Both the position numbers and the translations under genes were made by a program. From the NCBI GenBank assembly GCA_905236455.1, contig CAJOPT010000107.1, positions 1-53,786 on the forward strand: 53,786 bases of DNA, in the 5' to 3' direction. Below the pieces are notes generated by a model, which saw only the letters and a list, made by a program, of their open reading frames with translations, searched no databases and was not told the origin of the DNA. Source of the DNA: an uncultured Prevotella sp. GTDB taxonomy: Bacteria > Bacteroidota > Bacteroidia > Bacteroidales > Bacteroidaceae. Of the stretch, positions 7,749 to 17,284 are shown piece after piece. How positions within the stretch are numbered: the first letter of the stretch is position 1; every line of letters begins with the position of its first letter.

Positions 7749-8860
7749 GAGATATTGGACAAATCAGTCGTTATCTGGAATTCCTTAGATATTCCTTAGA
7801 TACTACCAAACCTGTTCCTGACCTTAAGGGAATGGATTGGAAAGGTTTGTATGATTTTGGTATGAAACAGTCAATTGTGGGTGTGCTCTATCAAGGTCTT
7901 CAAACGGTTAAAGACCCGTCTGTCCGTCCTGACAAATATACAATTATAGAATGGTTTGCTACGGTAAGGCAGCTCCATGAGGACAACAAACAGCTGAATC
8001 GTGATAGTCTTAAGGTTACTTATTCGCTATATCAGGAAGCAAAGATAAAAGCGTGTGTCTTGAAAGGTCAGGGTAATGCTTTGATGTATCCCGATCCTTT
8101 CCTTAGGACACCAGGAGATATAGACCTTTGGACAAATCAAGACACCATGCCACTTCTACGGTTTGTCAAGAATAAGTTTCCTGATGCAAACATTGAATAT
8201 CACCATGTAGACTACCCAATATTTATGAAGAGTCATGTGGAGATACATCTCACACCGTCATTCATGGGTAATTTGTTTTATGAATACCGTCTTCGCAAGT
8301 ATTTCAGGACGCATAGGGCAGAGCAATTCAAAAATCTTGTTGACGTGCCTGAGGAGACGGGAAAGATATGTGTGCCCACAGACAGTTTCAATCGTATATT
8401 CCAATTGTCACATGTGATGCATCATTTCTTTTTTGAAGGGGTGGGTTTCCGACAAGTGATAGATTATTATTATCTCTTACGCAAAGGCTTTACCGATGAG
8501 GAACGCCGGGAAGATGTGGCAACGCTAAAGCATGTAAATATGTATAAGTTTGCTGCGGGACTGATGTGGGTGTTACATGAAGTGCTTGGACTCGATGAGC
8601 AATACCTGCTTATGCCACCCAACAAGAAAGTAGGACAATTGTTATTAGATGAAATTCTAAAGGCAGGCAACTTCGGATTTCATGATGACCGTTATAACTT
8701 TAAAGGGAAATCGCTCTTCAAGCAATATCTGTTGGAGGTATACAGGAATCTGCATTATGCATGGCTATTTCCAAGCGAGACAATATGGGGACGTCCCATA
8801 AGCCGCTTTTGGCATGCAGCATATAAATGGTGGATAAGGAAAACGCTGGTGAAGGGTTAG
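7745..8860 (+). CDS. Nucleotidyltransferase-fold family protein (NTP_transf_5 type)
   Basis: A 371-residue soluble protein. CVLKGQGNALMYPDPFLRTPGDIDLW is the signature of the uncharacterised nucleotidyltransferase family PF14907: a Lys-Gly segment and the paired acids DID that would hold metal. It is fused in operon form to the PglF-like gene through an ATGA overlap. Family members are common in polysaccharide and peptide-modification loci, but the substrate is not established. The last codons (KTLVKG) form the left arm of a terminator hairpin, and the stop overlaps the stop of the converging HAD gene by four bases. Confidence 0.75.
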   Translation: MRDIGQISRYLEFLRYSLDTTKPVPDLKGMDWKGLYDFGMKQSIVGVLYQGLQTVKDPSVRPDKYTIIEWFATVRQLHEDNKQLNRDSLKVTYSLYQEAKIKACVLKGQGNALMYPDPFLRTPGDIDLWTNQDTMPLLRFVKNKFPDANIEYHHVDYPIFMKSHVEIHLTPSFMGNLFYEYRLRKYFRTHRAEQFKNLVDVPEETGKICVPTDSFNRIFQLSHVMHHFFFEGVGFRQVIDYYYLLRKGFTDEERREDVATLKHVNMYKFAAGLMWVLHEVLGLDEQYLLMPPNKKVGQLLLDEILKAGNFGFHDDRYNFKGKSLFKQYLLEVYRNLHYAWLFPSETIWGRPISRFWHAAYKWWIRKTLVKG

Positions 8861-8880
8861 AAACCCCACCAGCGTTTTTT
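8840..8880. terminator. Bidirectional terminator formed by two convergent gene ends
   Basis: AAAACGCTGGTG at 8840-8851 pairs with CACCAGCGTTTT at 8867-8878, with an inner GGGTT/AACCC stem and a 3-base loop. A runs lie on the left and T runs on the right, so it serves both strands. The left arm encodes the end of the nucleotidyltransferase-like protein and the right arm the end of the HAD protein. Confidence 0.9.
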
Positions 8881-9297
8881 CTTTTTGGTATCGACAACTC
8901 CTTCTCCTGTATAGGCATGTTGGTCAGGATTAGAATAACGTGTGAAGGTATGTCCGGACTTAATCATCTGATAGATCTCACCCCAATCAGGTAACCCGCC
9001 TATCTGGCGGTCGTCAATGAAGAGATCAGCCTTGATTTTACGGGAATAGTTCTCGTTGCTGTGCTTGCCATTCTCCTCAGGGTAGTCCTTGTTTACAGCC
9101 CAGAATTCCACTCCACGTTTCTTGCACCATTCTAATGCGTCCTCTAACAATCCAGCCTCCCGGCATGTCCATAGGATTAGTCGGTGTCGGTCGTTTGTTA
9201 ACATCTTAAGGGTATCGGTGGCGAAAGGTATCTCGTCACCGATATCCGGATATTTATTTTCGACGATAGTACCGTCGAAGTCTACAGCTATTGTCAT
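8857..9297 (-). CDS. HAD-superfamily hydrolase
   Basis: A 146-residue protein with the HAD signature at its N-terminus: AVDFDGTIVE holds the nucleophile and acid/base Asp pair. LILWTCR is motif II, and KADLFIDDRQIGGLPDWGEI carries the motif IV acids. Small Bacteroides proteins of this type have been treated as phosphatase-like hydrolases; the substrate is unknown. It is the last gene of the minus-strand operon WcaJ-RmlA-Wzc-HAD, starting one base after the Wzc stop, so it is co-transcribed with capsule genes. Whether it acts on a sugar phosphate there is inference. The C-terminus TKKKKRWWGF is unusual and is set partly by the terminator it encodes. Confidence 0.8.
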   Translation of the reverse strand: MTIAVDFDGTIVENKYPDIGDEIPFATDTLKMLTNDRHRLILWTCREAGLLEDALEWCKKRGVEFWAVNKDYPEENGKHSNENYSRKIKADLFIDDRQIGGLPDWGEIYQMIKSGHTFTRYSNPDQHAYTGEGVVDTKKKKRWWGF

Positions 9298-9298
9298 A

Positions 9299-11794
9299 TT
9301 ACTTCTTTACAGAGTGATCATCCTTATTGCCGTAATGGCTATTGCTATAGTTGCCGTATGTGGCATAGTTACCATAGCGTCCGTATGAACCGTAACGGCT
9401 CTTGTAACGTCCATAACGTCCATACTTGCCATAACGTCCATAACCGTAGTAATAACCATACTTCTTCTTCGACATGTCGATGCCATTGATGACAACAGCC
9501 ATGTTCGGAAGCTTCTTCTCAACTGCAAGACTGTTGACAAGATCGAAGCTGGATTTCGGAGTATAGTCAGAACGGCAGATATAGATAGTCGCATCCGCTA
9601 TACGGCCAATCTCAAGTGTGTCGGAAACCAAACCTACGGGTGCCGTGTCGACAAGGATGAAGTCATATTGCTGACGAAGAATGTTGAAGATATCCTCCAG
9701 ACTACTACGTGAAATCAACTCTGTTGGGTTTGGTGGTATCGGACCGGCTAACAGAAGATCGAGGTTGGCATTGACACCAGAGTGAACAATGTTGTTCTCC
9801 ACGTCATCAAGCGTTGGCTTGTCTTTCATCAGCAATGGTGTGATACCATGCTTATGGTCATTTATGCCAAACAGCTCAGCCAGACGAGGCTTACGGATGT
9901 CAAGGCCAACAAGTACCACTTTCTTGCCAAGCAACGCAAAGCTCATGGAAAGGTTGGCACAGTTGAATGTCTTTCCCTCACCAGAGGTGGTGGAGGTAAA
10001 CATAACCACTTTGTCGTTCTCTTTCATCATGAATTGTACGTTTGTACGTAAGGAGCGGAAAATCTCTTCCATCTGGTTGTTCTTGTTTTCTTGGACAACC
10101 AAACCAGCCTTGCCCTTAGCACTCTCATTAGCAACAGCAACGTCGGCAAGGATAGGCAACTTGGTAAGGCGCTCAACATCCTCATGTCCCTCAATCTTGT
10201 ATCTGAAGAATTCTGTGAGGAATATTATAATGGCAGGGATAGCAAGACCGAGCAGAAGACCAATTAGAAGAATCATTGAAGACTTCGGAGCAACCTGACC
10301 ACCAGGTTGTGGCTCGTCAATAAGTTTTCCTTTATCGGCTGTTGCTGCTAATGATATTGAGTTCTCCTCACGCTTTTGTAACAACATCATGTAAAGACCA
10401 GAGCGTACTTCCTGCTGGCGACCAATCTCTGTAAGAATACGCTCCTGCTGTGGAGTCTGTGATACCTCTGCGGAGAAACGTCCCATCTGTGAAGACATCG
10501 CATTACGTTGAATCTGGAGATTCCTACGTGACTGGTTGAGTGCTCCTCGAATGTTCTGGCGCAATTCCTGAATCTGTTGTGTCAGAGGCTCAACAACAGG
10601 TGAGCTTTCTGAGGCAGTCTGGAGCAGTCGGTTACGTTCAAGGACCAGTTCATTGTAACGGTTTATCAGTGCTGTTGCCGAAGGGTCGGAGAGACCAATG
10701 TTAGATGGCATAACCTGACCATTGCTGCCAGCCTCGTTCATAAAGTCAGACACACTGTTGAGCAGGTCAATCTGTGTTTGAGCGTCAACCATCTTCTTAT
10801 CATATTCGTTCTTGCTCTGGAAGGAAGCACCGGCGTTCATAGGCAGGTTTACCATCCTGTTTCTTTCCTTAAAGCTTTGCAACTGACCTTCAGTCTGACT
10901 CAGCTCGTTGTTGATCTTCTCCAGACGACTATTGATGAATTGCTCTGTGCGGAGAGCAACAACGTTCTTGTCCTCATTCGCCTGACGGTTATATACAACC
11001 GCCAATTGCTTGAGGTAGTCTACTGCACGCTGTGGGACTTGATCTATCATTGACAATTGAATGATAGATGTTCCCTTTGAAGTCTGTCCCACGCCAAGTG
11101 AGCCAGCAAATCTGCCTGCCGCGTTCTTTGGTGAGACGATTCTTGCCTTGAGAACACTACCTTGCGCAAGCGATCCCGTCTCCGTGTTCTGGCTTAAGGT
11201 TATAATACCGTATTTTGTGGAAATCTTTGCAGGCAGTTTATTGATCTTCTTTGTAAGAACAGGCTTGTCACTGCCACTGGCAGGGAGTATTACCTCTACA
11301 TTGTAGGCAGCTTTGTCGCGTGAGATGACAAGGTCAACAGGAGTAGACAGGTCTTCAAGATGTGGCGCATCCATGTCAACATTGATAGCCTGACTCTTGT
11401 ATACGGGCATGTCTTTGATACGTCCCTCATTAGTGTAGGATACATAGAACTTCAAGTCACGTACAGCTTGCATGGCAAGGTTCTTTGACTTGAGAATCTC
11501 CATTTCATTTTCTAAACCCTCAGAATTTGAAATCATTCCAAGGTTTGTCATGTTCTGTAGGCTGCGTCCGCGACCATTGTTGTCATCGCTCTTTACCAAC
11601 AGTTTAGCGTATGCCTGATATGTAGGCGTCGTATACCTCAGGTAAAGAGCAGCCAGTCCCAAGCAGACAATCAACGAAAGCAGGAACCACTTCCAGTTAA
11701 GAATCACTGCACGATAGATGGTTTTGAAGTCAAATGATGACTTCTCCTCCTCTAACTGTGCCAATTCCAGTTCTAAATTTTTGTTTTCTTCCAT
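9299..11794 (-). CDS. Wzc-type polysaccharide co-polymerase / tyrosine autokinase
   Basis: An 831-residue inner-membrane protein. Residues 36-53 form the first membrane segment, followed by the Wzz chain-length domain and a long periplasmic coiled coil rich in Gln, Asn and Arg. A second membrane segment (ILLIGLLLGLAIPAIIIF) lies before the cytoplasmic BY-kinase domain with Walker A TSTTSGEGKT, Walker A' VVLVGLDIRKPRL and Walker B FILVDTAP. The tail is strikingly rich in Tyr, Gly and Arg: repeats of YGRYG and similar units from about residue 770, the sites for autophosphorylation. Phosphorylation cycles of such proteins control polysaccharide length and export through an outer-membrane Wza channel, which is not in this window. 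Confidence 0.95.
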   Translation of the reverse strand: MEENKNLELELAQLEEEKSSFDFKTIYRAVILNWKWFLLSLIVCLGLAALYLRYTTPTYQAYAKLLVKSDDNNGRGRSLQNMTNLGMISNSEGLENEMEILKSKNLAMQAVRDLKFYVSYTNEGRIKDMPVYKSQAINVDMDAPHLEDLSTPVDLVISRDKAAYNVEVILPASGSDKPVLTKKINKLPAKISTKYGIITLSQNTETGSLAQGSVLKARIVSPKNAAGRFAGSLGVGQTSKGTSIIQLSMIDQVPQRAVDYLKQLAVVYNRQANEDKNVVALRTEQFINSRLEKINNELSQTEGQLQSFKERNRMVNLPMNAGASFQSKNEYDKKMVDAQTQIDLLNSVSDFMNEAGSNGQVMPSNIGLSDPSATALINRYNELVLERNRLLQTASESSPVVEPLTQQIQELRQNIRGALNQSRRNLQIQRNAMSSQMGRFSAEVSQTPQQERILTEIGRQQEVRSGLYMMLLQKREENSISLAATADKGKLIDEPQPGGQVAPKSSMILLIGLLLGLAIPAIIIFLTEFFRYKIEGHEDVERLTKLPILADVAVANESAKGKAGLVVQENKNNQMEEIFRSLRTNVQFMMKENDKVVMFTSTTSGEGKTFNCANLSMSFALLGKKVVLVGLDIRKPRLAELFGINDHKHGITPLLMKDKPTLDDVENNIVHSGVNANLDLLLAGPIPPNPTELISRSSLEDIFNILRQQYDFILVDTAPVGLVSDTLEIGRIADATIYICRSDYTPKSSFDLVNSLAVEKKLPNMAVVINGIDMSKKKYGYYYGYGRYGKYGRYGRYKSRYGSYGRYGNYATYGNYSNSHYGNKDDHSVKK

Positions 11795-11853
11795 TTTTTG
11801 TGATATTTATATTTTATAGTTTCTTCTTCTTAAAATATCAATTAAATTAATGT

Positions 11854-12729
11854 TTAGTCATTCAATAATCGGAGAAGGTATTGCCCATAGTCATTCTTTG
11901 CCATCGGCTTTGCCGCATCACGAAGCTGGTCTGAGGTAATCCAACCTCTCTTGAAAGCAATCTCCTCGAGACAAGCAACCTTGAGTCCTTGACGTTTCTC
12001 AATGACCTCAATAAAAGTACTTGCTTCAGACAAGCTGTCGTGAGTTCCTGTGTCGAGCCATGCGAATCCACGTTGGAGGGTCTGCACCATCAAGTTGTGT
12101 TGTGCCAGATATTCTTGGTTGACTGTCGTAATCTCAAGTTCACCTCTGGCACTTGGCTTTATATTCTTGGCTATTTCTACTACGCTGTTCGGATAAAAAT
12201 AAAGACCGACAACGGCATAGTTACTCTTCGGATTCTGTGGTTTCTCTTCAATACTGAGACAGTTTCCGTCTTTGTCAAACTCTGCCACTCCATATCTTTC
12301 AGGATCAGTGACCCAATAGCCAAAGACAGTTGCCTTACCGTCTTTCTCAGCGGCAATTACGCTCTCACGCAGGAGTTTACTGAATCCTGCGCCATAGAAG
12401 ATGTTGTCACCAAGAACAAGGCATACACTATCGTCACCAATAAATTCCTCTCCAATGATAAAAGCCTGAGCCAACCCGTCGGGTGATGGCTGTTCAGCAT
12501 ATTCAAAATTGACACCCAGCTCATGACCGTCGCCAAGTAAGCGTCGGAAACCAGGCAAGTCAAATGGTGTTGATATAATCAAGATGTCACGGATGCCCGC
12601 AAGCATCAATGCCGAGATGGGATAATATATCATCGGCTTGTCGAAAATCGGAATCAACTGTTTGCTGATGCCTTTGGTAATAGGATAGAGGCGTGTCCCA
12701 GAGCCGCCTGCCAGTACGATACCTTTCAT
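11854..12729 (-). CDS. rfbA: Glucose-1-phosphate thymidylyltransferase
   Basis: A 291-residue enzyme with the nucleotidyltransferase signature [30 protein letters not shown] cut across its first 35 residues, then VLGDNIFYG and the [19 protein letters not shown] substrate loop. It makes dTDP-glucose from dTTP and glucose-1-phosphate, the first step toward dTDP-rhamnose and other dTDP sugars. The usual partners rfbB, rfbC and rfbD are not beside it, so the downstream sugar cannot be named. It lies between the WcaJ-like and Wzc-like genes on the same strand, with about 60-bp gaps on both sides. Full length for the family. Confidence 0.95.
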   Translation of the reverse strand: MKGIVLAGGSGTRLYPITKGISKQLIPIFDKPMIYYPISALMLAGIRDILIISTPFDLPGFRRLLGDGHELGVNFEYAEQPSPDGLAQAFIIGEEFIGDDSVCLVLGDNIFYGAGFSKLLRESVIAAEKDGKATVFGYWVTDPERYGVAEFDKDGNCLSIEEKPQNPKSNYAVVGLYFYPNSVVEIAKNIKPSARGELEITTVNQEYLAQHNLMVQTLQRGFAWLDTGTHDSLSEASTFIEVIEKRQGLKVACLEEIAFKRGWITSDQLRDAAKPMAKNDYGQYLLRLLND

Positions 12730-12789
12730 CTTATTCTTTTTCTGTTGTTGTTAATATGCTTTCTTAAAATATAATTTAATTTTCTGAAT

Positions 12790-14205
12790 TTAATATGCTT
12801 TCTTGTCTGGTCGGATTATGCTTGTCGCAGTCATTATTATGATGCGTATATCAAGCCAGAAAGACCAGTTCTCTATATACCAGATGTCACGTTTGATACG
12901 TTCCTCCATTTGCCATAGTTCCTTTGTCTCACCACGGAATCCTGTAACCTGAGCCCAACCAGTTATTCCAGGTTTTGAGAAGTGCCGTACCATGTATTTA
13001 TCAATTAATTTGGAATACACCTCAGTGTGATGAAGCATGTGAGGACGCGGACCGACGATACTCATGTCACCTTTTAAGACATTGAAAAATTGCGGGAATT
13101 CGTCGATGTTACATTTACGCATGAAATTACCGAAAGGAAACTTTCTCGGATCGTCAAGAGTAGCCTGTTGCATGTCGGCATCGTCATTGACATGCATGGA
13201 GCGGAACTTATAACAGCGGAATGTTTTGCCATCTAAACCAGTCCTGTCCTGTGAGAAGAACACAGGACCACGGCTCTGACTCTTTATAATCAGTGCGATA
13301 ATAGGAAGAAATGGTAATAATATAAGGCAAACTATAGCACTGACTATAATGTCAAATGATCGTTTTATTAATTTGTTTAACGGGTCAGTAAGCGGTCCTG
13401 GATGGTTGGTAAATATGTTTAATCGTCCAATACGTTCTGGCTGGAGATTCATGCTGTAATTACCAAACATTCTTGGAACATAATGGAACCGAATGACGTT
13501 TTTATCACAGGTATCTATAATCTTGCGGATCTCATCAGAGTCATTATGCGACAGACAACAGAAAAGGTCATCTGTCTTTATTGTGTCATGTGGACTATCC
13601 AGTTTTGTATTTAAGTCATTCAAAGAACCTAACTTTTTTAGTCCGTCAGGACAATTCGCAATAGTGTCGTTGCTATAATATCCCAATATCTTATAACCTG
13701 TTGACGGATCGCCAACAAGTGTTTCGTAAACGTCGATGTTAGCAGGATCGCTACCTACAAGTATTACAGATCTGGTGTTTCCTCCTCTCTTACGATATAA
13801 GCTGAGAATATACCGCTCAAAAATCCTGACAAGCAAAAGCATGAAGAACACGGTGGGGGCATAATACAGCATAAACTTGAACATTCCTCCATTGTTGTAT
13901 ATCAGACGTATGAATGTAAATGCCAACAATGTCTGGGTGAGTACAAGCTTAAATACCCTCGTTATTATTTGCCTTGTTGTCACATGCCGTTTGTATATTA
14001 CAGAGTAATAGAAATACTGTGCGATAACCATTGCCATGTTGCAGAAAAACACGAAGATACGTGTCTTTACGTCCATGACAGGGGGTATCAGGTTTGGAAA
14101 TAGTAAAATATACAAGCCAAGAACTATATTGAGCACAACAAAGTCACCCAATATGACCATTCCCTGAATAATGGAATTGCCATTATGTCTCGTGGTTTTT
14201 GCCAT
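12790..14205 (-). CDS. WcaJ-like undecaprenyl-phosphate sugar phosphotransferase
   Basis: A 471-residue membrane protein with about four N-terminal membrane segments, a middle CoA-binding-like domain (SVILVGSDPANIDVYE), a fifth membrane segment (FDIIVSAIVCLILLPFLPIIALI) and a C-terminal catalytic domain. The latter shows SRGPVFFSQDRTG, CYKFRSM, DEFPQFFNVLKGDMSIVGPRP and KPGITGWAQVTGFRG. It would attach glucose- or galactose-phosphate to undecaprenyl phosphate to start a repeat unit of capsule or exopolysaccharide. It leads the four-gene minus-strand operon. It is the second initiating transferase in the window, next to the PglC-like one at 807, so two glycans may be started from this region. 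Confidence 0.92.
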   Translation of the reverse strand: MAKTTRHNGNSIIQGMVILGDFVVLNIVLGLYILLFPNLIPPVMDVKTRIFVFFCNMAMVIAQYFYYSVIYKRHVTTRQIITRVFKLVLTQTLLAFTFIRLIYNNGGMFKFMLYYAPTVFFMLLLVRIFERYILSLYRKRGGNTRSVILVGSDPANIDVYETLVGDPSTGYKILGYYSNDTIANCPDGLKKLGSLNDLNTKLDSPHDTIKTDDLFCCLSHNDSDEIRKIIDTCDKNVIRFHYVPRMFGNYSMNLQPERIGRLNIFTNHPGPLTDPLNKLIKRSFDIIVSAIVCLILLPFLPIIALIIKSQSRGPVFFSQDRTGLDGKTFRCYKFRSMHVNDDADMQQATLDDPRKFPFGNFMRKCNIDEFPQFFNVLKGDMSIVGPRPHMLHHTEVYSKLIDKYMVRHFSKPGITGWAQVTGFRGETKELWQMEERIKRDIWYIENWSFWLDIRIIIMTATSIIRPDKKAY

Positions 14206-14224
14206 TTCTTTTTATAATATGGTG

Positions 14225-14232
14225 CAAAGGTA
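14225..14232 (-). promoter_or_regulatory. -7 box for the WcaJ-RmlA-Wzc-HAD operon
   Basis: Minus-strand TACCTTTG, 20 bp before the WcaJ-like start codon. No convincing -33 box was seen. Confidence 0.5.
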
Positions 14233-14380
14233 ATAAATTTTTTTATAGTGATATAATAAAGAGATGTATTTTTGCATTTTTTCTAAGAAAGATTTAGTAT
14301 TTTGTCTGTATAATTTTGTACTTTTGTATGCTGAAAAGAAGGGATATTCCCTTTTTAAGTTAAAAAATAGTAAACAAAAT

Positions 14381-15004
14381 ATGGGATTTTTTTCGAAACT
14401 GTTTGGTAAGAAGAATCAAGAAACTCAGAAAATTGGCGGTATGGAAGATTATATGACGCTGATTCGAGTTTACTTTCAAGCATCATTAGCTTCTAAGCTG
14501 GGTATCACCAATTTAGCCATGCTTCCAGATTTGCGTACTTTCAAAACTACTCTGCATGTGGCAACTGTTAATAATAAGCTGGGGGTAGGTGAGAAAAGTC
14601 GTTGTAAGAAGATGATGAAAGAACTTTACAAAACAGATGATATGTTCTTTGATGAAATAGATCAAAGCATAAAAAAGAATTGTAAGAAACTTCAGGATGT
14701 CCAGCCGTATCTTATCCAATTCCAAGGCTTCTCGCAGGATCTGATGATGCTGACAAGCAACCTTATGAAATTCAAGTTGCGTCTGCCTGGATTTTTCAAA
14801 AAGGCATTGTACACAATGACTGAAAAGACGGTTGATGATATTTTTAACAAGAATGACTATACAGATGCTGGTGTGATAAAGACCGTTATGGCAGTACGCC
14901 AGTATGACAAGAAGTTAGGTTTCTCGCAGAAATGGATTACGGATTTCGTGTATCAAATAGTCATGTTGGCTAAAAAAGAGCCGCAAAAAGCTGATCAAAA
15001 GTAA
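14381..15004 (+). CDS. Conserved protein of unknown function
   Basis: Read from the ATG at 14381 (MGFFSKLFGKKNQE), 207 residues. I do not recognise a domain. The protein is basic (Lys-rich) and mostly helical in appearance, without a signal peptide or membrane segment. An in-frame ATG at 14264 would add 39 residues, but that stretch is AT-rich and contains promoter-like TAATTTTG (14311-14318) and TACTTTTG (14319-14326) sequences, so it is more likely non-coding. It stands alone ahead of the ZapA/RNase Y group, which has its own promoter, and its function cannot be inferred from position. Confidence 0.75.
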   Translation: MGFFSKLFGKKNQETQKIGGMEDYMTLIRVYFQASLASKLGITNLAMLPDLRTFKTTLHVATVNNKLGVGEKSRCKKMMKELYKTDDMFFDEIDQSIKKNCKKLQDVQPYLIQFQGFSQDLMMLTSNLMKFKLRLPGFFKKALYTMTEKTVDDIFNKNDYTDAGVIKTVMAVRQYDKKLGFSQKWITDFVYQIVMLAKKEPQKADQK

Positions 15005-15020
15005 ATAAATTCTATATTTT

Positions 15021-15052
15021 TTTGGTGAATTCAATTTATTCAATTAATTTTG
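15021..15052 (+). promoter_or_regulatory. Promoter for the coiled-coil/zapA/rny group
   Basis: TTTG at 15021-15024 and TAATTTTG at 15045-15052, 20 bp apart, 21 bp before the ATG at 15074. Confidence 0.7.
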
Positions 15053-15073
15053 TAGCCAAATTAAAGTAAGTAT

Positions 15074-15367
15074 ATGAATGCGAATGAGAAAACTCTGAAT
15101 TTGTTTTCCACGCGAGTGAGGCAGATGATTCTCCAATACAATGAGGTTAAGAAGGAGAATAATGAGCTATATTCGCTTGTGGATGCACGTGACCGGGAGA
15201 TAAAGCAACTTCAGGCACAGTTGGCTCAGGCGCAGTCAGATTACAAGTCGTTGATGATGGCAAAGATGATAGAGATATCCGACACAGACATTGAGTCGGC
15301 TCAGAAACGTCTTGCAAAACTCATCCGCGACGTAAATAAATGTATCACTTTACTTAGTGAGAAATAA
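15074..15367 (+). CDS. Small coiled-coil protein upstream of zapA
   Basis: A 97-residue protein predicted to be almost wholly helical: residues 20-65 (YNEVKKENNELYSLVDAR and the Gln/Ala-rich stretch after it) have the heptad character of a coiled coil. It lies six bases before zapA in the same transcription unit, a pairing I associate with Bacteroidales genomes. A role as a partner of ZapA or FtsZ, loosely like ZapB, is inferred from position and shape only. Confidence 0.75.
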   Translation: MNANEKTLNLFSTRVRQMILQYNEVKKENNELYSLVDARDREIKQLQAQLAQAQSDYKSLMMAKMIEISDTDIESAQKRLAKLIRDVNKCITLLSEK

Positions 15368-15373
15368 TACGGT

Positions 15374-15667
15374 ATGGCTGAAGACAAACTACATATAAGA
15401 TTACACGTATATGATACCGACATCTCCGTGAATGTGCCACGGGAGGATGAGGAATTCTATCGTCGTGCCGCCAAGTTGATTTCTGAAACGATTAATACCT
15501 ATGCCAATGCGTTCAAGGGGCGTAAGAGCGACAAAGACCTGATGTATATGGCATTGATTGATATAGCGCTTCGGTATGAGAAGGAGTTGTCACGTAATGA
15601 CACGACTCCATTCAGCGATATTCTTGGAAAGCTCACTTTGGAAATAGAAGATGCATTAAAGAAATAG
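15374..15667 (+). CDS. zapA: Cell division protein ZapA
   Basis: A 97-residue protein matching ZapA in length and layout. The N-terminal globular part is LHIRLHVYDTDISVNVPREDEEFYRRAAKLI, and the C-terminal helix (YMALIDIALRYEKEL) would form the dimer and tetramer coiled coil. ZapA bundles FtsZ filaments at midcell. It follows the coiled-coil gene by six bases and precedes RNase Y by 37 bases; no room remains for a 6S RNA gene here. Confidence 0.85.
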   Translation: MAEDKLHIRLHVYDTDISVNVPREDEEFYRRAAKLISETINTYANAFKGRKSDKDLMYMALIDIALRYEKELSRNDTTPFSDILGKLTLEIEDALKK

Positions 15668-15704
15668 CTTTCATTAAGAATATAAACAAAAATAATTAAG
15701 ACAA

Positions 15705-17276
15705 ATGGATTTAATGACTTTAATAGTTGGAGCGGTATGCCTTTTATTAGGAGGTATTGCCGGATATATGATTTTCCGTTATGTAGCCAAAGGTAAATAC
15801 AAGGAGATTGTTGAGGCTGGTGAGCGTGAAGCTACAATGCTTCGTGAAAAGGCTGAAAAAGATGCGGAAGTCCTTAAAGAGAAGAAAGTCCTTCAGGTAA
15901 AGGAAAAGTTCTTGAATATGAAGAGCGAGCTGGAGAAAGAGGTGCAACAACGCAATCAAAAGATTCAGCAAGGTGAGAATCGACTTAAGCAGCGTGAGAT
16001 ATCTCTTAATCAGCGGCAAGAGGAAATTGGCCGTAGGAAGCAAGAGGTTGAGCAGTTGCAGGTTCGCATTGACAATGAGAAGAAACTTTTACTTGTAAAG
16101 CAGGATGAAGTTGAGAAAATGAAGCTCCAAGAGCGTGAGAAACTGGAGGAGTTGTCTGGTCTCAGTGCAGAGGAAGCAAAAAACCGTTTGGTGGAAAGCC
16201 TGAAGGATGAGGCACGCACGGATGCTCAAAGTTATATCAATGAGATAATGGATGAAGCCAAGCTCAATGCTAATGCTCAGGCAAAGAAGATAGTCATTCA
16301 GACTATTCAGCGTGTGGCTACTGAGACAGCTATAGAGAATTCCGTTAGCGTTTTCCATATTGATAATGATGAAGTCAAGGGGCGTATTATTGGTCGTGAA
16401 GGTAGGAATATCCGCGCCTTAGAAGCCGCATGTGGTGTGGAAATCGTTGTTGATGATACTCCAGAAGCTATTGTTATCTCTGGCTTCGATCCCGTACGTC
16501 GTGAGATTTGTCGTCTGGCTCTTCATCAGCTGGTGGCTGACGGTCGTATTCATCCAGCACGTATAGAGGAGGTTGTTGCCAAGGTTAAGAAGCAGTTAGA
16601 CAATGAAATCGTTGAGACTGGAAAACGTACCGCTATAGACCTTGGTGTTCATGGCTTACATCCAGAGCTCGTACGAATCATTGGAAAAATGAAATACCGT
16701 AGCAGTTATGGACAGAACCTTTTGCAGCATGCACGTGAAACTGCTAATCTTTGTGCTGTCATGGCATCAGAACTGGGGCTGAATCCTAAGAAAGCCAAGC
16801 GTGCCGGTTTGTTGCACGACATCGGTAAGGTACCTGATGAGGACACCGATGACCCACATGCAATCTATGGCGCTAAGATAGCAGAGAAATATAAGGAAAA
16901 ACCAGATATCTGTAATGCCATTGGCGCTCACCATGATGAGATGGAGATGAATACTCTCTTGGCTCCTATAGTACAGGTCTGTGACGCAATCTCCGGAGCA
17001 CGTCCTGGTGCTCGTCGTGAGATTGTAGAGGCATACATCAAGCGTCTCAATGACTTGGAGGCGATAGCAATGAGCTATCCTGGCGTTACTAAGACTTATG
17101 CTATTCAGGCAGGACGAGAGTTACGTGTTATTGTCGGTGCTGACAAGATGGATGATAATGAGACTGAAAAGCTCTCTGGCGAGATTGCCACTAAGATACA
17201 GAACGAGATGACTTATCCGGGGCAGGTGAAAATTACTGTTATCCGTGAGACTCGTTCCGTTGCATACGCAAAATAA
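15705..17276 (+). CDS. rny: Ribonuclease Y
   Basis: A 523-residue membrane-anchored endoribonuclease that starts mRNA decay. Residues 4-24 are a single membrane anchor, residues 30-170 a long charged coiled coil, then a KH RNA-binding domain with [15 protein letters not shown], then the HD domain with [18 protein letters not shown] (metal-binding His-Asp) and AHHDEME. Length and order match the family fully. It is the last gene of the zapA group; truA follows after eight bases and is likely co-transcribed. Confidence 0.97.
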   Translation: MDLMTLIVGAVCLLLGGIAGYMIFRYVAKGKYKEIVEAGEREATMLREKAEKDAEVLKEKKVLQVKEKFLNMKSELEKEVQQRNQKIQQGENRLKQREISLNQRQEEIGRRKQEVEQLQVRIDNEKKLLLVKQDEVEKMKLQEREKLEELSGLSAEEAKNRLVESLKDEARTDAQSYINEIMDEAKLNANAQAKKIVIQTIQRVATETAIENSVSVFHIDNDEVKGRIIGREGRNIRALEAACGVEIVVDDTPEAIVISGFDPVRREICRLALHQLVADGRIHPARIEEVVAKVKKQLDNEIVETGKRTAIDLGVHGLHPELVRIIGKMKYRSSYGQNLLQHARETANLCAVMASELGLNPKKAKRAGLLHDIGKVPDEDTDDPHAIYGAKIAEKYKEKPDICNAIGAHHDEMEMNTLLAPIVQVCDAISGARPGARREIVEAYIKRLNDLEAIAMSYPGVTKTYAIQAGRELRVIVGADKMDDNETEKLSGEIATKIQNEMTYPGQVKITVIRETRSVAYAK

Positions 17277-17284
17277 TAATTTAA

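Noticed and set aside
15668..15704. 6S RNA gene next to zapA
   Set aside because: Only 37 bases separate zapA from rny, too short for 6S RNA.
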